64,000 bases of DNA from Mytilus edulis (Eukaryota > Mollusca > Bivalvia > Mytilida > Mytilidae), in assembly GCF_963676685.1 (NCBI RefSeq), contig NC_092347.1, forward strand, positions 93,066,208 to 93,130,207. The letters are read 5' to 3'. Every line of letters starts with the position of its first letter. The stretch's first letter is position 1. A program made the translations under genes and the position numbers. Shown here one piece after another: positions 36,001 to 47,221 of this stretch. Below the pieces are notes generated by a model that worked only from the letters and a program-made list of their open reading frames with translations, made no database searches and was not told the origin of the DNA.

Positions 36001-36864
36001 GTATTTGTAGATAGTTTTCGAGAATGTTATCGTCTTTTTCTTTAAACGGGTATGTACATGTATGTAATTTACTTACGCCTGACGTTTTCCAGTTCTTTGC
36101 CGACTCACGTGGATTTTGTTGATCGTTGGTATGTTGTTTTTCATCAGCACTGTAATTTCATTTTCAAAGCTTTTAGTGATTTTGTCAATTTTGTCATTCG
36201 TAGGTTTTCCTATTCTAGTTTATTATCTGTTCGATTTCCATCAACATTGAAAAAATCAATCGTATCATATATCTTGGTTTTATGTTTATTAGATTTGGTA
36301 CTTTGTTTACATCGGATAAGTAGCTTTTCTTTTGCTTCTTGACACAACTTATCGCAAATTCCATCATGCGTACTATTTACTCCTTTAAGATACTGATATG
36401 TAGCATACACCATATAGGTTACGCATTAGTTTTTCGCCTAATGGCTTGCCATTGTCACGCTGTGTTCTTTTTACTAGTTTTGTGTCACTAAATGTGTTGG
36501 CTCTCGATTGTAAGTGTCAGTACATATTACATGTAAGGTCTTATTGAAAAATTATTCTACAAAGCTGGTCAAAACTTTATTTTATTAAATCAAACATGAT
36601 TATAATGTTATTGTGTGTATTGTTTATAAAACAAGACAAAATAACTTCATTCTGTTCTGATTGTTTACACTATTCATTTACGTGTGTGAGCGTACGTGCG
36701 TCCATTTGGCTTGGTAAAATTCTTTATCAAAGTATTTGATGTCGTACATGACACGGTTAATGTTAGTTAAAAGTATCTTAACTACTCTGATGGAAATTCA
36801 CCGAAGTCAAAAGATTATCTAATCTTTTAACCTTCAAATTCGAACAAATCATTACAGCTCAAAC
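36001..36864. other. Upstream region of cysteine-rich gene 2
   Basis: No supportable gene. The 96-aa plus-strand frame at 36,052-36,342 has no recognisable domain. Confidence 0.4.
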
Positions 36865-38848
36865 ATGGAGACAGCGAAAGTCCTTTCTTGTGCTATAATG
36901 ATGTGTTTCTTGATACATATGGCGGATGCGTTCTGTAGACCTTATCCGTCTACTGGGAATAGTATGTACATGTATTTTATTCTTTATTATTCTGAACTTA
37001 AAAGTTGAAGCTCTAAAATATGCATATTCTAATCGGGAATTATTTTTTTTGTACATAAATTAAAATGGTATTTTCGCACAACAAACAAGTCTCATGATGT
37101 AGAATACCAAAGGTCTTTTCACTGTTCTGTTTTTTTTTCTTCTTTTGACAAATTTGTTACGTGCCCTATTTTGTGGTTTTGCAACATTTCGCTTAGATTT
37201 TTTGCATATGACATCGAACAGGTTTTGCGCTTTAGAGACTGAAGACTTTTTATTGTAAGAGTTATCTCCCCAGAAACTATTTTCGTTGTAATGAGATCTC
37301 CTCCATAACCGTAAAAGAGAGCAAACATTTATTTACCAAAATGCTCGCTATATCCTCAGGATCGTTTGTCTTATTTTGACGGAGCTATACAAAGACTGTA
37401 TATAAGAGTTATTTCCCCTAATGCATTTGAAGTAAGTGATTTTCATTTGTAACTGGTAAACCATAAGCGATAGAGACCTAAGGTCTGTTGATTTGAGGTT
37501 CTTTGTCCAAAGCAGCAAAAACTAGGTCAAGATTAAAGGTCAAGGTCAAGTTCTAAATTTTGACTTTCCCTTGTTCCTTTGTATCATCTGTCACTTTTAA
37601 AGAAATAAATCAAAGAACTAGTGCAAAATGTGTACCTAATTGTGATTAAGATATGTATATTTGGTCTGAAACAATCCAATGACATCTGATAAGAGTAATT
37701 GGACCTGAAATGATTCATTTTAAGGTTAATTGATTATTACTCCAACTTGCTACATGTTAAAGCCATAGCGTCTTTTGCAAACTGTTGGTTGAAATGTGAC
37801 ATTGAACTCAACCGGAAATGACCTTGAGTTAACCGGGAATAGCTATTTTTGCACTTATTTCATGGAAAAGTACCTAGAAACTAAATATTTTTTAAATATG
37901 CATACATGAACCTATCATTTGATACCGGATGTGAATTTCTAAACCGGAAGTACATCATGTCTCCCATATTACAAGCAAAGGTAATAAAGACACAATATAT
38001 TTTTGGAATCAGTGTAAATAAAGCTATCATGTTAGACCGGAAGTGACATTTTTAAACTGGAAGTTGACAATTATCTTCCATATTTCAGGCAAAAATATAT
38101 AGAAACATTTACTTATTGAATTAGTTTAGAGAAACCTATGTTTGACTCCAAAAGTAACTGTGAGTATGTCGAAAGAAGCTTCAATCGTTCTCTGAACAAT
38201 TGTTTTTTTTTATTATTATATGATATTTTTTTTGTAGATCCATCAAACTGTACCTATAAGGGTGTTGTAGTTGCCTTGAACAGTACACACACAGATTACA
38301 ATATATGTACTGAAATTACATGCCAGGCCGATGGCTCTATGTTTATTTGTGGGTAAGAAATTAAGAAACAAATCATATGTATTATACAGAATTATTATCA
38401 GGAATAATTTTTTTTCCAATTAAAACTAATTTAGTATGAATTGAACAGTGGCATGAATACAAAAGTTTAAATTAACGCGAAGATATATTTTTATTTATAT
38501 TCACAAATTAACATTCGATTTTCAGAAGCTGTTAATTAAATGCATGATATGACACACTGAATGGTTTAACTAAACTGCAGTCGATTGAAGAGAACTAGGA
38601 GCGGATGGATTAAATAACTTTCAATGAATTAAGTTTATTATATTTAATTTAACATAAGTTCTTGTTCCATATTTTTGTTTCATTATATGTATTATATTAT
38701 TTTATTGACTAGGATTGGTATCAACGCCGGTAGATCGTTACCACCGGATGGTTGTGTTACCATAAAGGGAGATAAATGTGAACGTAAGGTAGTTTATGCA
38801 AATGACCACACTAAGGAGTGTCATTCTATGGAACCGATTCTTGGTTGA
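36865..38848 (+). CDS. Small secreted cysteine-rich protein 2 (SVWC-like)
   Basis: Three exons: 36,865-36,961, 38,238-38,352 and 38,713-38,848; introns GT-AG, phases 1 and 2; 115 aa. Residues 1 to about 22 are a signal peptide (METAKVLSCAIMMCF and onward). Eight mature cysteines are at C24, C37, C56, C61, C70, C85, C93 and C107. Conserved blocks: NPSNC, GVVVALNST, ADGSMFICG, GC, KGDKCE and HTKEC. Exon 1 is close to exon 1 of gene 1 (META-x-x-L-x-CAI), and exons 2 and 3 have the same lengths and phases within a few codons. It is probably an extracellular, disulphide-bonded effector or signalling peptide; SVWC membership is provisional. A poly(A) signal follows at 38,902. Confidence 0.82.
36962..38237. 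other. Intron 1 of cysteine-rich gene 2
   Basis: Contains AAGGTCAAGGTCAAG and repeated ACCGGAAGT/AACCGGAAGT blocks (37,520-38,060) of the kind found in molluscan dispersed repeats; boundaries are unclear. Confidence 0.5.
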
Positions 38849-38901
38849 CATATTGCAACTTTTATCAAAGAATGAACTTTCTTGTCAAATGTGATATGAA
38901 T

Positions 38902-38907
38902 AATAAA
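38902..38907 (+). terminator. Poly(A) signal of cysteine-rich gene 2
   Basis: AATAAA lies 54 bp after the stop codon. Confidence 0.6.
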
Positions 38908-39620
38908 TGATTAATTTTGTGTTGTTCTTTTTTGAGTAAATTTTGGTTATGAAATTAGAGACACACTTGCCTGCTTACTAACTTGTTCAGGTACCACATA
39001 TTGTGTTTTATAACTATTTTGAAGACATGCATCATATAGAATTAAGATAATGATGAGTGTATACATGAATGAGACAGAAAACATAATAAAAAAACCAAAT
39101 TCTATGCATGCTATTTTCTATTTGTGGTTTATACAAACTTAGACGGGTTACCGAAAAGGCAAATTTCCAAATGTTGGTCGTTGCGCAATCAGTGTTTTTA
39201 GTATTTATCAGGAAAAAATGAAATCATGAAAAGTACAATGAAAAAATTTAATTGTACATCTATGTTCATCCTTATAATTAATACGGATTACGAAGTTAGA
39301 CAAAACGTGAACGATATGTGGCAAACATACCCATCAGAAGGACATTCCAAGAAATTCAAAGACATACATGCGGTTTTCTTGGTCATATTCATTGACGTAC
39401 ATCATATATTTGATAATAGGATATAGAAAAAAATAAAATGATTCATTGTAAACATTCCTGTTCAGATATATGCGTAACCGTGTTGCGTAGTGAGGCCAAG
39501 GGTCAAGAAATTACAGATATATAATTTCCCTGTAGACAATCAATTTAACTTTGAAAAACATTCTTATCAAATACTACGTAATAATAGCTTATCTATACTT
39601 TATATGAGCCAGTTTTAATA
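38908..39620. other. Spacer between cysteine-rich genes 2 and 3
   Basis: About 0.7 kb without other genes; it must hold the promoter of gene 3. Confidence 0.5.
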
Positions 39621-40461
39621 ATGGGAATGACAAAATGTGTATTATGCTTAGTGATTCTATCATGTTACGTCCATGTGATAATATCATTTTGTATGTTTAA
39701 ACTACCCAAAGATCATAGTAAGTATATCTGTTTTTCTCTGAATTTATTCTTTCATATTTATAAAAAATGTGAAAACAGGGTTGCAGTAACGATATAATAT
39801 AAACTTACAGAACTAATTTTTCTGCACACGACGCATATATATTCTAAAATAACCTTCATCAGCTATACTCGAGACAAGGTTAACATATCAGCCATTTAAA
39901 ACCAAAACGTACGTGGCTTAAATAGAACACTCAAAATTGTAGATTTATTTTACCGGAGGTACTTGAAAAATTATTGTGAGACGAGGAAACATAATACAAA
40001 TTAAATATTAAAATTTCAATCATCAACACAAACCATAACAGTATATTACTACTAGATAACCCTTGCTTAGCAATGTTACATCAAGTTACACATATTCCAT
40101 TTATATTAAGGACATGTATACATTAACAAATGATATAGGTAGACAATGCTAGTCATTAAGGGAGGTAAATAAGAGCTGAGATAGGAAAATTATGACATTT
40201 TGCAACACACAATGAACGAATAAATTTGATCTGCGATACCTGAATGCAAATACATAGTTAATAAAAATTATAAGTGTTCAATAATTAAGGTCAAAAGTAA
40301 ATAAACAGGTTTAAACATAGTCAAAGTATGATACCGCTGTGAAATGTTTAACAATTTTTAGAAAATCAACACTTTTGAAAAAACCTGCGTCATATATATA
40401 TATATATATATATATATGTTTAACAATTTTTAGAAAATCAACACTTTTGAAAAAACCTGCG

Positions 40462-40537
<76 letters not shown>

Positions 40538-41248
40538 TTAATAAGAAAGTTTCACCTCACCAGTTCCTTTCATAAATAGAGTTTCATGCTTTCTTCCATA
40601 GACCCAAAGAACTGCACATACCAGGACAGTGTAGTTGCACTTGGTGACTCATTAGAAGACTTTGAGAGTTGCATTAAAATTGGATGCTCTGCTAACGGTG
40701 CTATGGATATTTGTGGGTAAGAAATCGTCCATATTACACGCTTTAATCAAAGCTGGTTTCATTCTCTCGATAGAACACTTTTTTTTGCATTTTAAAAAGT
40801 AAAACACACTTGAAATAACGTCAATGAAGGCAAATTGCCAATAGAAAAATGGATACAATAAAGCAATTGAAGTGGGAATCTTCTCAATAATCAGAGACTG
40901 GACCTTTTCCCCACATACCTTTAACCTAAGCAAAACAGTTTATATAATAATAAAACGCTGTAGTTGGATTCCGTTTTTATTTGCATATTTATATTATATT
41001 CATGATCCACGTGCACACTTAAAATAATTCAAAATCGATATTATTAGTTAAAATTTTATACGAGTCAAATAACTAGAGTAATTATATTCTTATAAAATAA
41101 CTTGTTTTTTCTCTACAGAATTGGAATAAACGCTGGTGTGTTCCAGCCACCCCCGGGATGTAGAGTTATCAAGGGAGACAAATGTGCGCCTAAACTTGTG
41201 GACGTAAATGATAACAGTATAGAATGCCATCCAAAAGTCGACGAATAA
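39621..41248 (+). CDS. Small secreted cysteine-rich protein 3 (SVWC-like)
   Basis: Three exons: 39,621-39,717, 40,602-40,716 and 41,119-41,248; GT-AG introns in phases 1 and 2; 113 aa. A signal peptide covers residues 1 to about 22 ([16 protein letters not shown] and onward). The eight mature cysteines fall at the same positions as in gene 2: 24, 37, 56, 61, 70, 85, 93 and 107. Shared blocks: [34 protein letters not shown] and KGDKC. Exon 1 is the most diverged of the three genes while the exon 3 core is conserved, suggesting an older duplicate. A second ATG at 39,627 is possible. A poly(A) signal lies at 41,287. The function is unknown; the secreted disulphide-rich form suggests an immune or signalling role by analogy only. 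Confidence 0.82.
40343..40531. repeat. Duplicated block with (TA)n microsatellite in intron 1 of gene 3
   Basis: A roughly 50-bp block (TGTTTAACAATTTTTAGAAA through AAAAAACCTGCGTCA) occurs twice, each copy followed by a (TA)n tract; the second tract runs to about 40,531. The 78-aa open frame with IYIYIY repeats is produced by this repeat and is not a gene. Confidence 0.9.
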
Positions 41249-41286
41249 CACTAACTCCTTTAACTGCTTAAACTAAACCAAACCAA

Positions 41287-41292
41287 AATAAA
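41287..41292 (+). terminator. Poly(A) signal of cysteine-rich gene 3
   Basis: AATAAA lies 39 bp after the stop codon, within an AAATAAATAAAT run. Confidence 0.6.
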
Positions 41293-42425
41293 TAAATACA
41301 GTTATTGCATTCATGTTTTCAGCAATCATTATTAAAGCAGCAACATTTGATTATGATACCTTAAACTCACAATATGATTCAATCATTAAAGGGAAGAAAA
41401 CATTTTTTTTTCAAATTTTGAACAAAATAGTCTGCATGTTTAAACTTTCAACAACCTGTTACGTGTACAAGTTTTTATTATTTTAGCGCAAGGTAATTTC
41501 ATACACTATATAAAAAAAAACAATCGGAGCTTATGAATTTGTATTTACATGATCAGTATCATAGTCTTATACATGAAGAACGAAATTAACAATTTGTATT
41601 GTGACTATAAGCATTATCAGAATAACATAACAGTAATGATGACCAAAAAGACAAGGCTGTGTGATGATGATACCTTTTTTTTTATTAGTTTATCCTGATT
41701 TATTTTTACATAAATTATCTACTTTCCTTTTTTGCAAAGTTGCTCATCCGGTCTTTTTGTTGTTGTTCCAAACTCCTGTCGTACCTATAAAAACAAATAT
41801 CACCATAGCCACCACGCCCCACTTCCCGACCATCAAATAACATCAAATGGTAGCTCCTTCACCGCAGCAAAGACTTATGAGCTTATGGTTAAACCGGGGA
41901 CTATGGGTCCACTAATAGGGGTATCAATCAAATCTTACATGAAAGAAATAATTACCGTCAGTGACAGTTAACACTCCAATACAAAAATAAACATCTTGAA
42001 TACCAAATGTTGAATCTGTCTGAAAAACCGGACAGTAAATGGTGTACATCATGTACATACGAGAGTACTATAAGGTGCTAATGCGTTCGAGGATAGAAAA
42101 GGTTTCAAGATTCATGTAAATGATATTTTTAGCAATTCTGAAATTTCATTACCCATATGTTTTTAAAACCCAGGTACATGTAGTCTGAAACAAAGATAAC
42201 TGTGGGTTTCAAGAGAGATACAGTATTGGTTATTTATGCTGTGCTGATAATTGGCTCACATTAAATATCACAAAAATCCTATTATGCACCAATAGCAATA
42301 AGCAGTCTTATATTTCTACAAAAACGGTCTAAATAAATAAAGGTTAACTTTGTTGAATAATTATAGTTAAAAGTATGGAGTGATGACTGTATATTTAAAA
42401 TTGAGAATGAAAATGAGGAAGGTGT
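41293..42425. other. Intergenic, no gene seen
   Basis: A 79-aa plus-strand frame at 41,732-41,971 has a somewhat coding-like composition (LPDHQITSNGSSFTAAKTYE), but I recognise no family and see no splice or transcription context. I leave it uncalled. Confidence 0.4.
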
Positions 42426-42429
42426 CTAA

Positions 42430-42560
42430 GAGACAAAAACCCGACCAAAAAGCAAAAGAAACAAAACCAAACAAACAAAAAAACAACCGAAGGCCACAAA
42501 TGGGTCTTCAACACCGCGAGAAAATCCCGCACCCGAAGGAGTGCACATAGTAATGTGGTT
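42430..42560 (-). repeat. Interspersed repeat family B, reverse copy
   Basis: Reverse of the block at 12,495-12,645: GGCCACAAATGGGTCTTCAA, CACCGCGAGAAAATCCCGCA and CCGAAGGAGTGCAC. Confidence 0.65.
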
Positions 42561-43257
42561 TTGTCCGATGTACAATTTGGAGACGGTATAATACTTGTTA
42601 ATAAAATTTGATGAATTCAGGTACAACAATATCACCAGTTTAGTGTGCCGATCCCTAAGCGTTATATGGACTGGCTGATGGAGATAAATATGAGCAGTAA
42701 ACATAATTACTATGTCAATCAATGAGAGTTGCTTCTTTAGTCACGTTTGCTATCGTTTGCGGGTAAATGTTTCAGTGAAAGAGGGATAACCCAATTTAGG
42801 ACATAATATGCTATTGGAAGGAGAATGTGCGTTTTATGCAGGGATATAATAATTGAATCTTTTATAAAGTTCCAGTAATCGGAAATTAAATTATTTGAGA
42901 TTTCAAGAAAATGGCAGAAATATTTTTATTTTCACATAGAATAGATTTTTGTTTAGCTCTAAACTATATTCCTTAAAATGATTTGATATTCTCCGTTTTA
43001 AAATTAAGATTAAAACCACATTACTCAAATTTTATAATCGACTCTAGAACAATGGTATCTTCCCTTCTTTATATATAATGTATCATACCTGTCAACCTCT
43101 GAAAATGAAAAGTCAGGTCATGACCTGCATTGAGAAAAAAAATCTCAGGTCATAACGCGTACGACATTTTGCGGGCTCAATTGAAGAACAAAAATATGTT
43201 TACATATAATTTATATAGTCAATATGTATATGAAACAGTTAGAACATGTATACAAGT
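42561..43257. other. Spacer before the hAT remnant
   Basis: No supportable feature. Confidence 0.4.
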
Positions 43258-43613
43258 TTATTTCAGACTATTGTTATATTCCATAGTAGCAGACTTGGCA
43301 TTCTTTAAAAGAACTGCACTTGGTTTCAGTTCATAGCAATGCAAATGTGTATTCATTTTACAAGAAAGAAGAGCACACAGTGTATCCTTATTAAGATCAG
43401 CCCTACACTCTGTAGCTATTTTCTTTACTAAAGAAAATGCCCTCTCACTGTCTGCATTGCTGTTTGGCAAAACCAGTAATGTTTTAGCAAGTTTTGACAA
43501 AACAAAAAATCTTGGCTTGTTTTCAACTACCACTTTGTTATTTTCAACTGAAAGGGCCCTCTTTACTATTTGGGTGGTTTTAGTTTTTCCACAGGAATAA
43601 CCTGAAGCTATTT
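43258..43613 (-). pseudogene. hAT transposase C-terminal dimerisation domain, cut by the array
   Basis: The minus-strand frame contains LPNSNADSERAFSLVKKIAT and then RADLNKDTLCALLSCKMN, the typical hAT C-terminal dimerisation signature (P.S.A..ER.FS, then L....L.AL). The frame stays open upstream to about 43,613 and then meets the array edge at 43,616, so the upstream part of the protein is either gone or lies on the far side of the array. There is no usable ATG in this piece. It is a remnant of an older hAT element that served as the landing site. Confidence 0.75.
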
Positions 43614-43615
43614 CA

Positions 43616-44065
43616 GGGGTAAATTCAGTAAAAAATCTTCCATTAACTTCAATGTAAACCTACATGTTCAATTAAATTCATAACTTTTTTACCTTTACAA
43701 ATTAGGAGCTTTCATATTTCATTCATTAAAGTACAAATATAGCCCCATTTTTTGCAACCATAAAAACATAGGGTCATGCGGCATTTTCGGGCCTTCCACA
43801 TGGCTTTGTTTACAAACACTGTAGTTTCGCACTTAATTCCTACAATGACTCCATCACTTTTCAATCCTGTTTTAAAAAAAAATAAATGCATTCAGCATTA
43901 TTTAATTATTTTTTTTAACCTCAGAATTGATCCATCTAATAAAAAAAATATTATTGAAAACTTTATCTACCAATCATTGCAGCACAGGTCTTCAATTCTA
44001 TACTGAAAGCTCTCCCCTAAATGGGCGGTCCCTGATGACGTATATTTATTTACTGAATTTACCCC
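43616..44065. repeat. 450-bp terminal-type repeat R1 (left edge of array)
   Basis: Inverted 17-bp ends GGGGTAAATTCAGTAAA (left) and TTTACTGAATTTACCCC (right). The left flank is TTCA (host hAT sequence), not the TATA that borders every other R. Inside is only a 76-aa open frame without recognisable features. R could act as an LTR-like end, a promoter-bearing segment, or a MITE that became part of the unit. Confidence 0.85.
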
Positions 44066-44762
44066 TATAAGAGACAATTCTTCTTCAAATCATACTTGTT
44101 TTATATTAATCATGTAATTTAGCCTATTCTAAAGTTCCAGATTCAATACAAGATCTGTAGTGGCTAAATTGTCAAAGTTTAAGGAAAATTTGTACTATAG
44201 CCCATATTGCGGCCAATGTATATTTTGTACAAAAAGATGTAAATTGAATGTTGTATAAAAAATGATGTAAAATATATTCTTTAATAAATATGAACTGTTT
44301 TTTGTGTTTGTTTGAACAAATAGTACCAGTTAATCTTAGAAAGATCTGTCATATTATATTCTGAGGTTAATATCTCCATATATGGAAGTTGTAATGAGTA
44401 TACCTTGAAAATACCACAAAAAGTTGTTTCCAAGTCTTTTAAATGAGTGTCATACAAAAAAAAAATCAACATTAATATTTCCCTACACTAAATCTGTGTT
44501 TTTATATCTTGTATAGATCATTTAAAGTGCACACAGATAAGCTATAGGGTCATTCTCTATCAAAGATGAGAATGTCTTATCATACTGGTAGAGCCAGAGA
44601 AAAAACAGACTTTTCTTCAACTGTCACCCATAAAAATTATATCTTAGCAATAAAATTTATCCTGTTTCTGCACTTTCCTTCTTCTTACTTTTGTTAAATG
44701 AAATCAGAGAGTGACAAATATTGTTATAAGAATAATTATTTCATAAAAATTTGAATTAAAAA
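44066..44762. promoter_or_regulatory. Transposase upstream region, copy 1
   Basis: About 700 bp of AT-rich non-coding sequence between R and the transposase ATG, the same in all copies. It is the likely promoter and 5' UTR by position only; no TATA box can be singled out in such AT-rich sequence. Confidence 0.35.
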
Positions 44763-47208
44763 ATGGGACGTTATGCTGTACACTTAAAAAAACACAGATT
44801 TAAGAAGGGAAATATTCCACATAACAGAGGACTTAAATTGAAAAATTCTAAAATACCTGTATTCCCTGTGATTAAATTTGAAAGACTATCCAAGGATGAC
44901 TTTGATCTTGTGACAAAATCTGTTAGTATCAAACACTATGCTGAAATTCCTATGCACCCAACATCAGGGCGGCTTCTGCGTCCAAAACAGGCATCCAAGA
45001 CTGAAGTACAAAAATGTGCAGAAAATGAAAATAAGACTGGGTAAGATCATATATTGCATTACAATTGATAAAGCAACTATTTACAGTATTTACTGGAAAA
45101 TTTCAAACATCACATTAGAGAAACAAATATTTTATCAACAGTGTATAGATGCAGGGTATGTAATACTGAAAAGTTATACAGAAAATTTTTGAATTGAAGA
45201 AACGCATTGAATGATGAAATAAATATATTATTTCTACGTACCAAATAATTATTCGCATGTAAAAATACTTGAAAAGTGCTCATTTACAACATTATCTGCA
45301 TCACAGCCTTAATAACTCTGCTCTGAAAAATAATGGCTCAAAGGGAGATAATTCTAATTTAAATCTTGATACTACACAATATAAAAAAGACAAATAAGCT
45401 ATATTTGCTACACAATGATGCAAGACAGGGAGTTAATTAATGTCTTTCATTAATTTTTTACCTTTAGATCTGAACAATATACCAACAGAACAGTTACAAT
45501 AAGTAAAAACACAGAAATGTGGAATGAGGTGTTTAGGGAACATCAGAATCTATCCCCTCACTGTAAAGGCAACCTTGAATGGGACTTGTCAAAGGAAAAA
45601 AAGTGGGGATCAGCTTGGAGAGAGTGTGCAAAATGTACACAATGCGCATACAAATCAAAAATGTTTAACTTGTACGAAGAGGTTGCCAGTGTAAAAAGGG
45701 GACGACGCGCAGCAAAAATAAATCTTGGATTACAAGTTGGTCTACACCATACTCCAATTAGTACAGCAAGTTACCGTAAAATCTGTATGGCGTCAAATAT
45801 TCCTCCTCCATCTGTATCTGGTATGCAACACACTGCTAATGCAATATCTGAAAAGATAGAAGAAGAAAACATGAGAGATTTACAACGACAAAGGGAGAAA
45901 ATTAAAAGGATAAAAAAGATACGGGGGGAAAATCCTGATGTTGTTAACATTCAATCTGACTGTGTATACAATAATGCTATTTATTCTGGAATTGGAAAGA
46001 CCCCTTTTCAACCAGCAACCCAGTGTGTGTATACAGTTGCTGAAAATGAAACTTATAAACATAGCATTATAAATACATTACCAAAGTCTAAACTTTGTTC
46101 TAAGAGAAAACATACAGTTAGTACAAATGTAGGCGAACATGCTGGTCCGTGCACGGCAAATATCAACATGCAAGACAGTATAGGAAATGAAGAGCGGTGG
46201 GCAAGAGAGTGTTTTGAGGAGCTAAAAGAGGATGGATTAGAAATAAATGAAGTTACAACTGACCCAGACAGCAGTGCGTACAGGGCGGCAGAGTGTTTAT
46301 ATCAGGAGGGACTAACATCAACAACGCCCATCCATTTTCTTGACACTAGACATGTAGCATCTAACCATAGAAAATTTGTAAATAATTTATCCACAGTTTG
46401 TGACATCATGCCAGCTCGGTTAAAGGTGCAAAGAACCCGACTACAAAGTTTGTTTGCTTCTGACATGGCAGCCCGCTGTCAGGCAGAGTTCGTACAGGCT
46501 AATATTAGATATCACAAATCCCCTGACGTAATGAAATCCAAACTTTCATATGTTTCAGATGCCATAGTGGGCTGTTACTGTGGAGACCACACAGATTGTT
46601 CCCTATATTCATTTGTTTGTTCTAAATCTAGAAAATCTCAATCATGGATTGACAAAAGTGCATATTTAAAGAGACATAATTTTGAAATTGAGCTAAATGA
46701 AAACAGTGAAAATACTCTGCGCCAATGTGTCAATTACCGTCTGGGTCCAGGCATGCTTGCTAAAACAGCTAAAAGTGCAAATACACAAAAAGTTGAAGCC
46801 CTAAATCGATCCATACGTAGCACTGTACCAGTTAATGTTACCTATGCTAGAAACTTTACCGGCCGGGTACATACGGCATGTCACAAAGTCAATCATGGTA
46901 CAGGCAATTCTATCGTCATCTTGTGTGAGGCTGCTGGTAGTCCAATACAACCGGGTACAAAAGTGGCAAAATCTCTAAAAAAATTAGAGGACCATAGTGA
47001 TCAAATGAGAAATTGTAAATACTCTGAAAACAGTATCAATCACAGAAATGCAAGAAAGCATGCTCTGTATGATATACATGCACGGCATCAGGAGGAAAAA
47101 GATTATACGAAAAATAAACTTTTACCGGTCACTAAAAACAGTCCTATGTACCCAAAAGACCACTCATATGGCAGACTCCGCAAGTCTACCAGGCTTTCAA
47201 ATAAATAA
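44763..47208 (+). CDS. Mutator-like DDE transposase, copy 1 (spliced)
   Basis: Exon 1 is 44,763-45,040, intron 45,041-45,467 (GTAAGA...CCTTTAG, 427 bp), exon 2 45,468-47,208; phase 2 junction, 672 aa. Without splicing each exon frame ends early, and the junction keeps the frame. Exon 1 gives a basic N-terminus (MGRYAVHLKKHRFKKGN). Exon 2 has a Cys pair region ECAKCTQC, then NLYEEVASVKRGRRAA and LQVGLHHT as in Mutator-like transposases of invertebrates. Candidate catalytic residues: D257 (IQSDCVYNN), D358 or D360 (TTDPDSS), the D375/H378 pair (LDTRH), and E546 (TQKVEALNRSI). A C/H cluster (CYCGDHTDCSLYSFVC) lies between them, as expected for the insertion domain. It would cut and rejoin element ends in the nucleus. 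A Mutator relative is my best reading; other DDE families with an inserted zinc cluster are possible. Confidence 0.72.
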
Positions 47209-47221
47209 TATTCACCTTAAT

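Noticed and set aside
40339-40575. 78-aa frame with IYIYIY repeats
   Set aside because: Translation of the TA microsatellite.
43776-44006. 76-aa open frame in each 450-bp repeat (six copies)
   Set aside because: It is repeated only because the repeat is repeated. It is hydrophobic/AT-driven with no domain, and no comparison with diverged copies is available to show coding selection.
44281-44472. 63-aa minus-strand frame between R and the transposase in every unit
   Set aside because: Low-complexity AT-rich translation in the presumed promoter region, no motifs; not called a gene.
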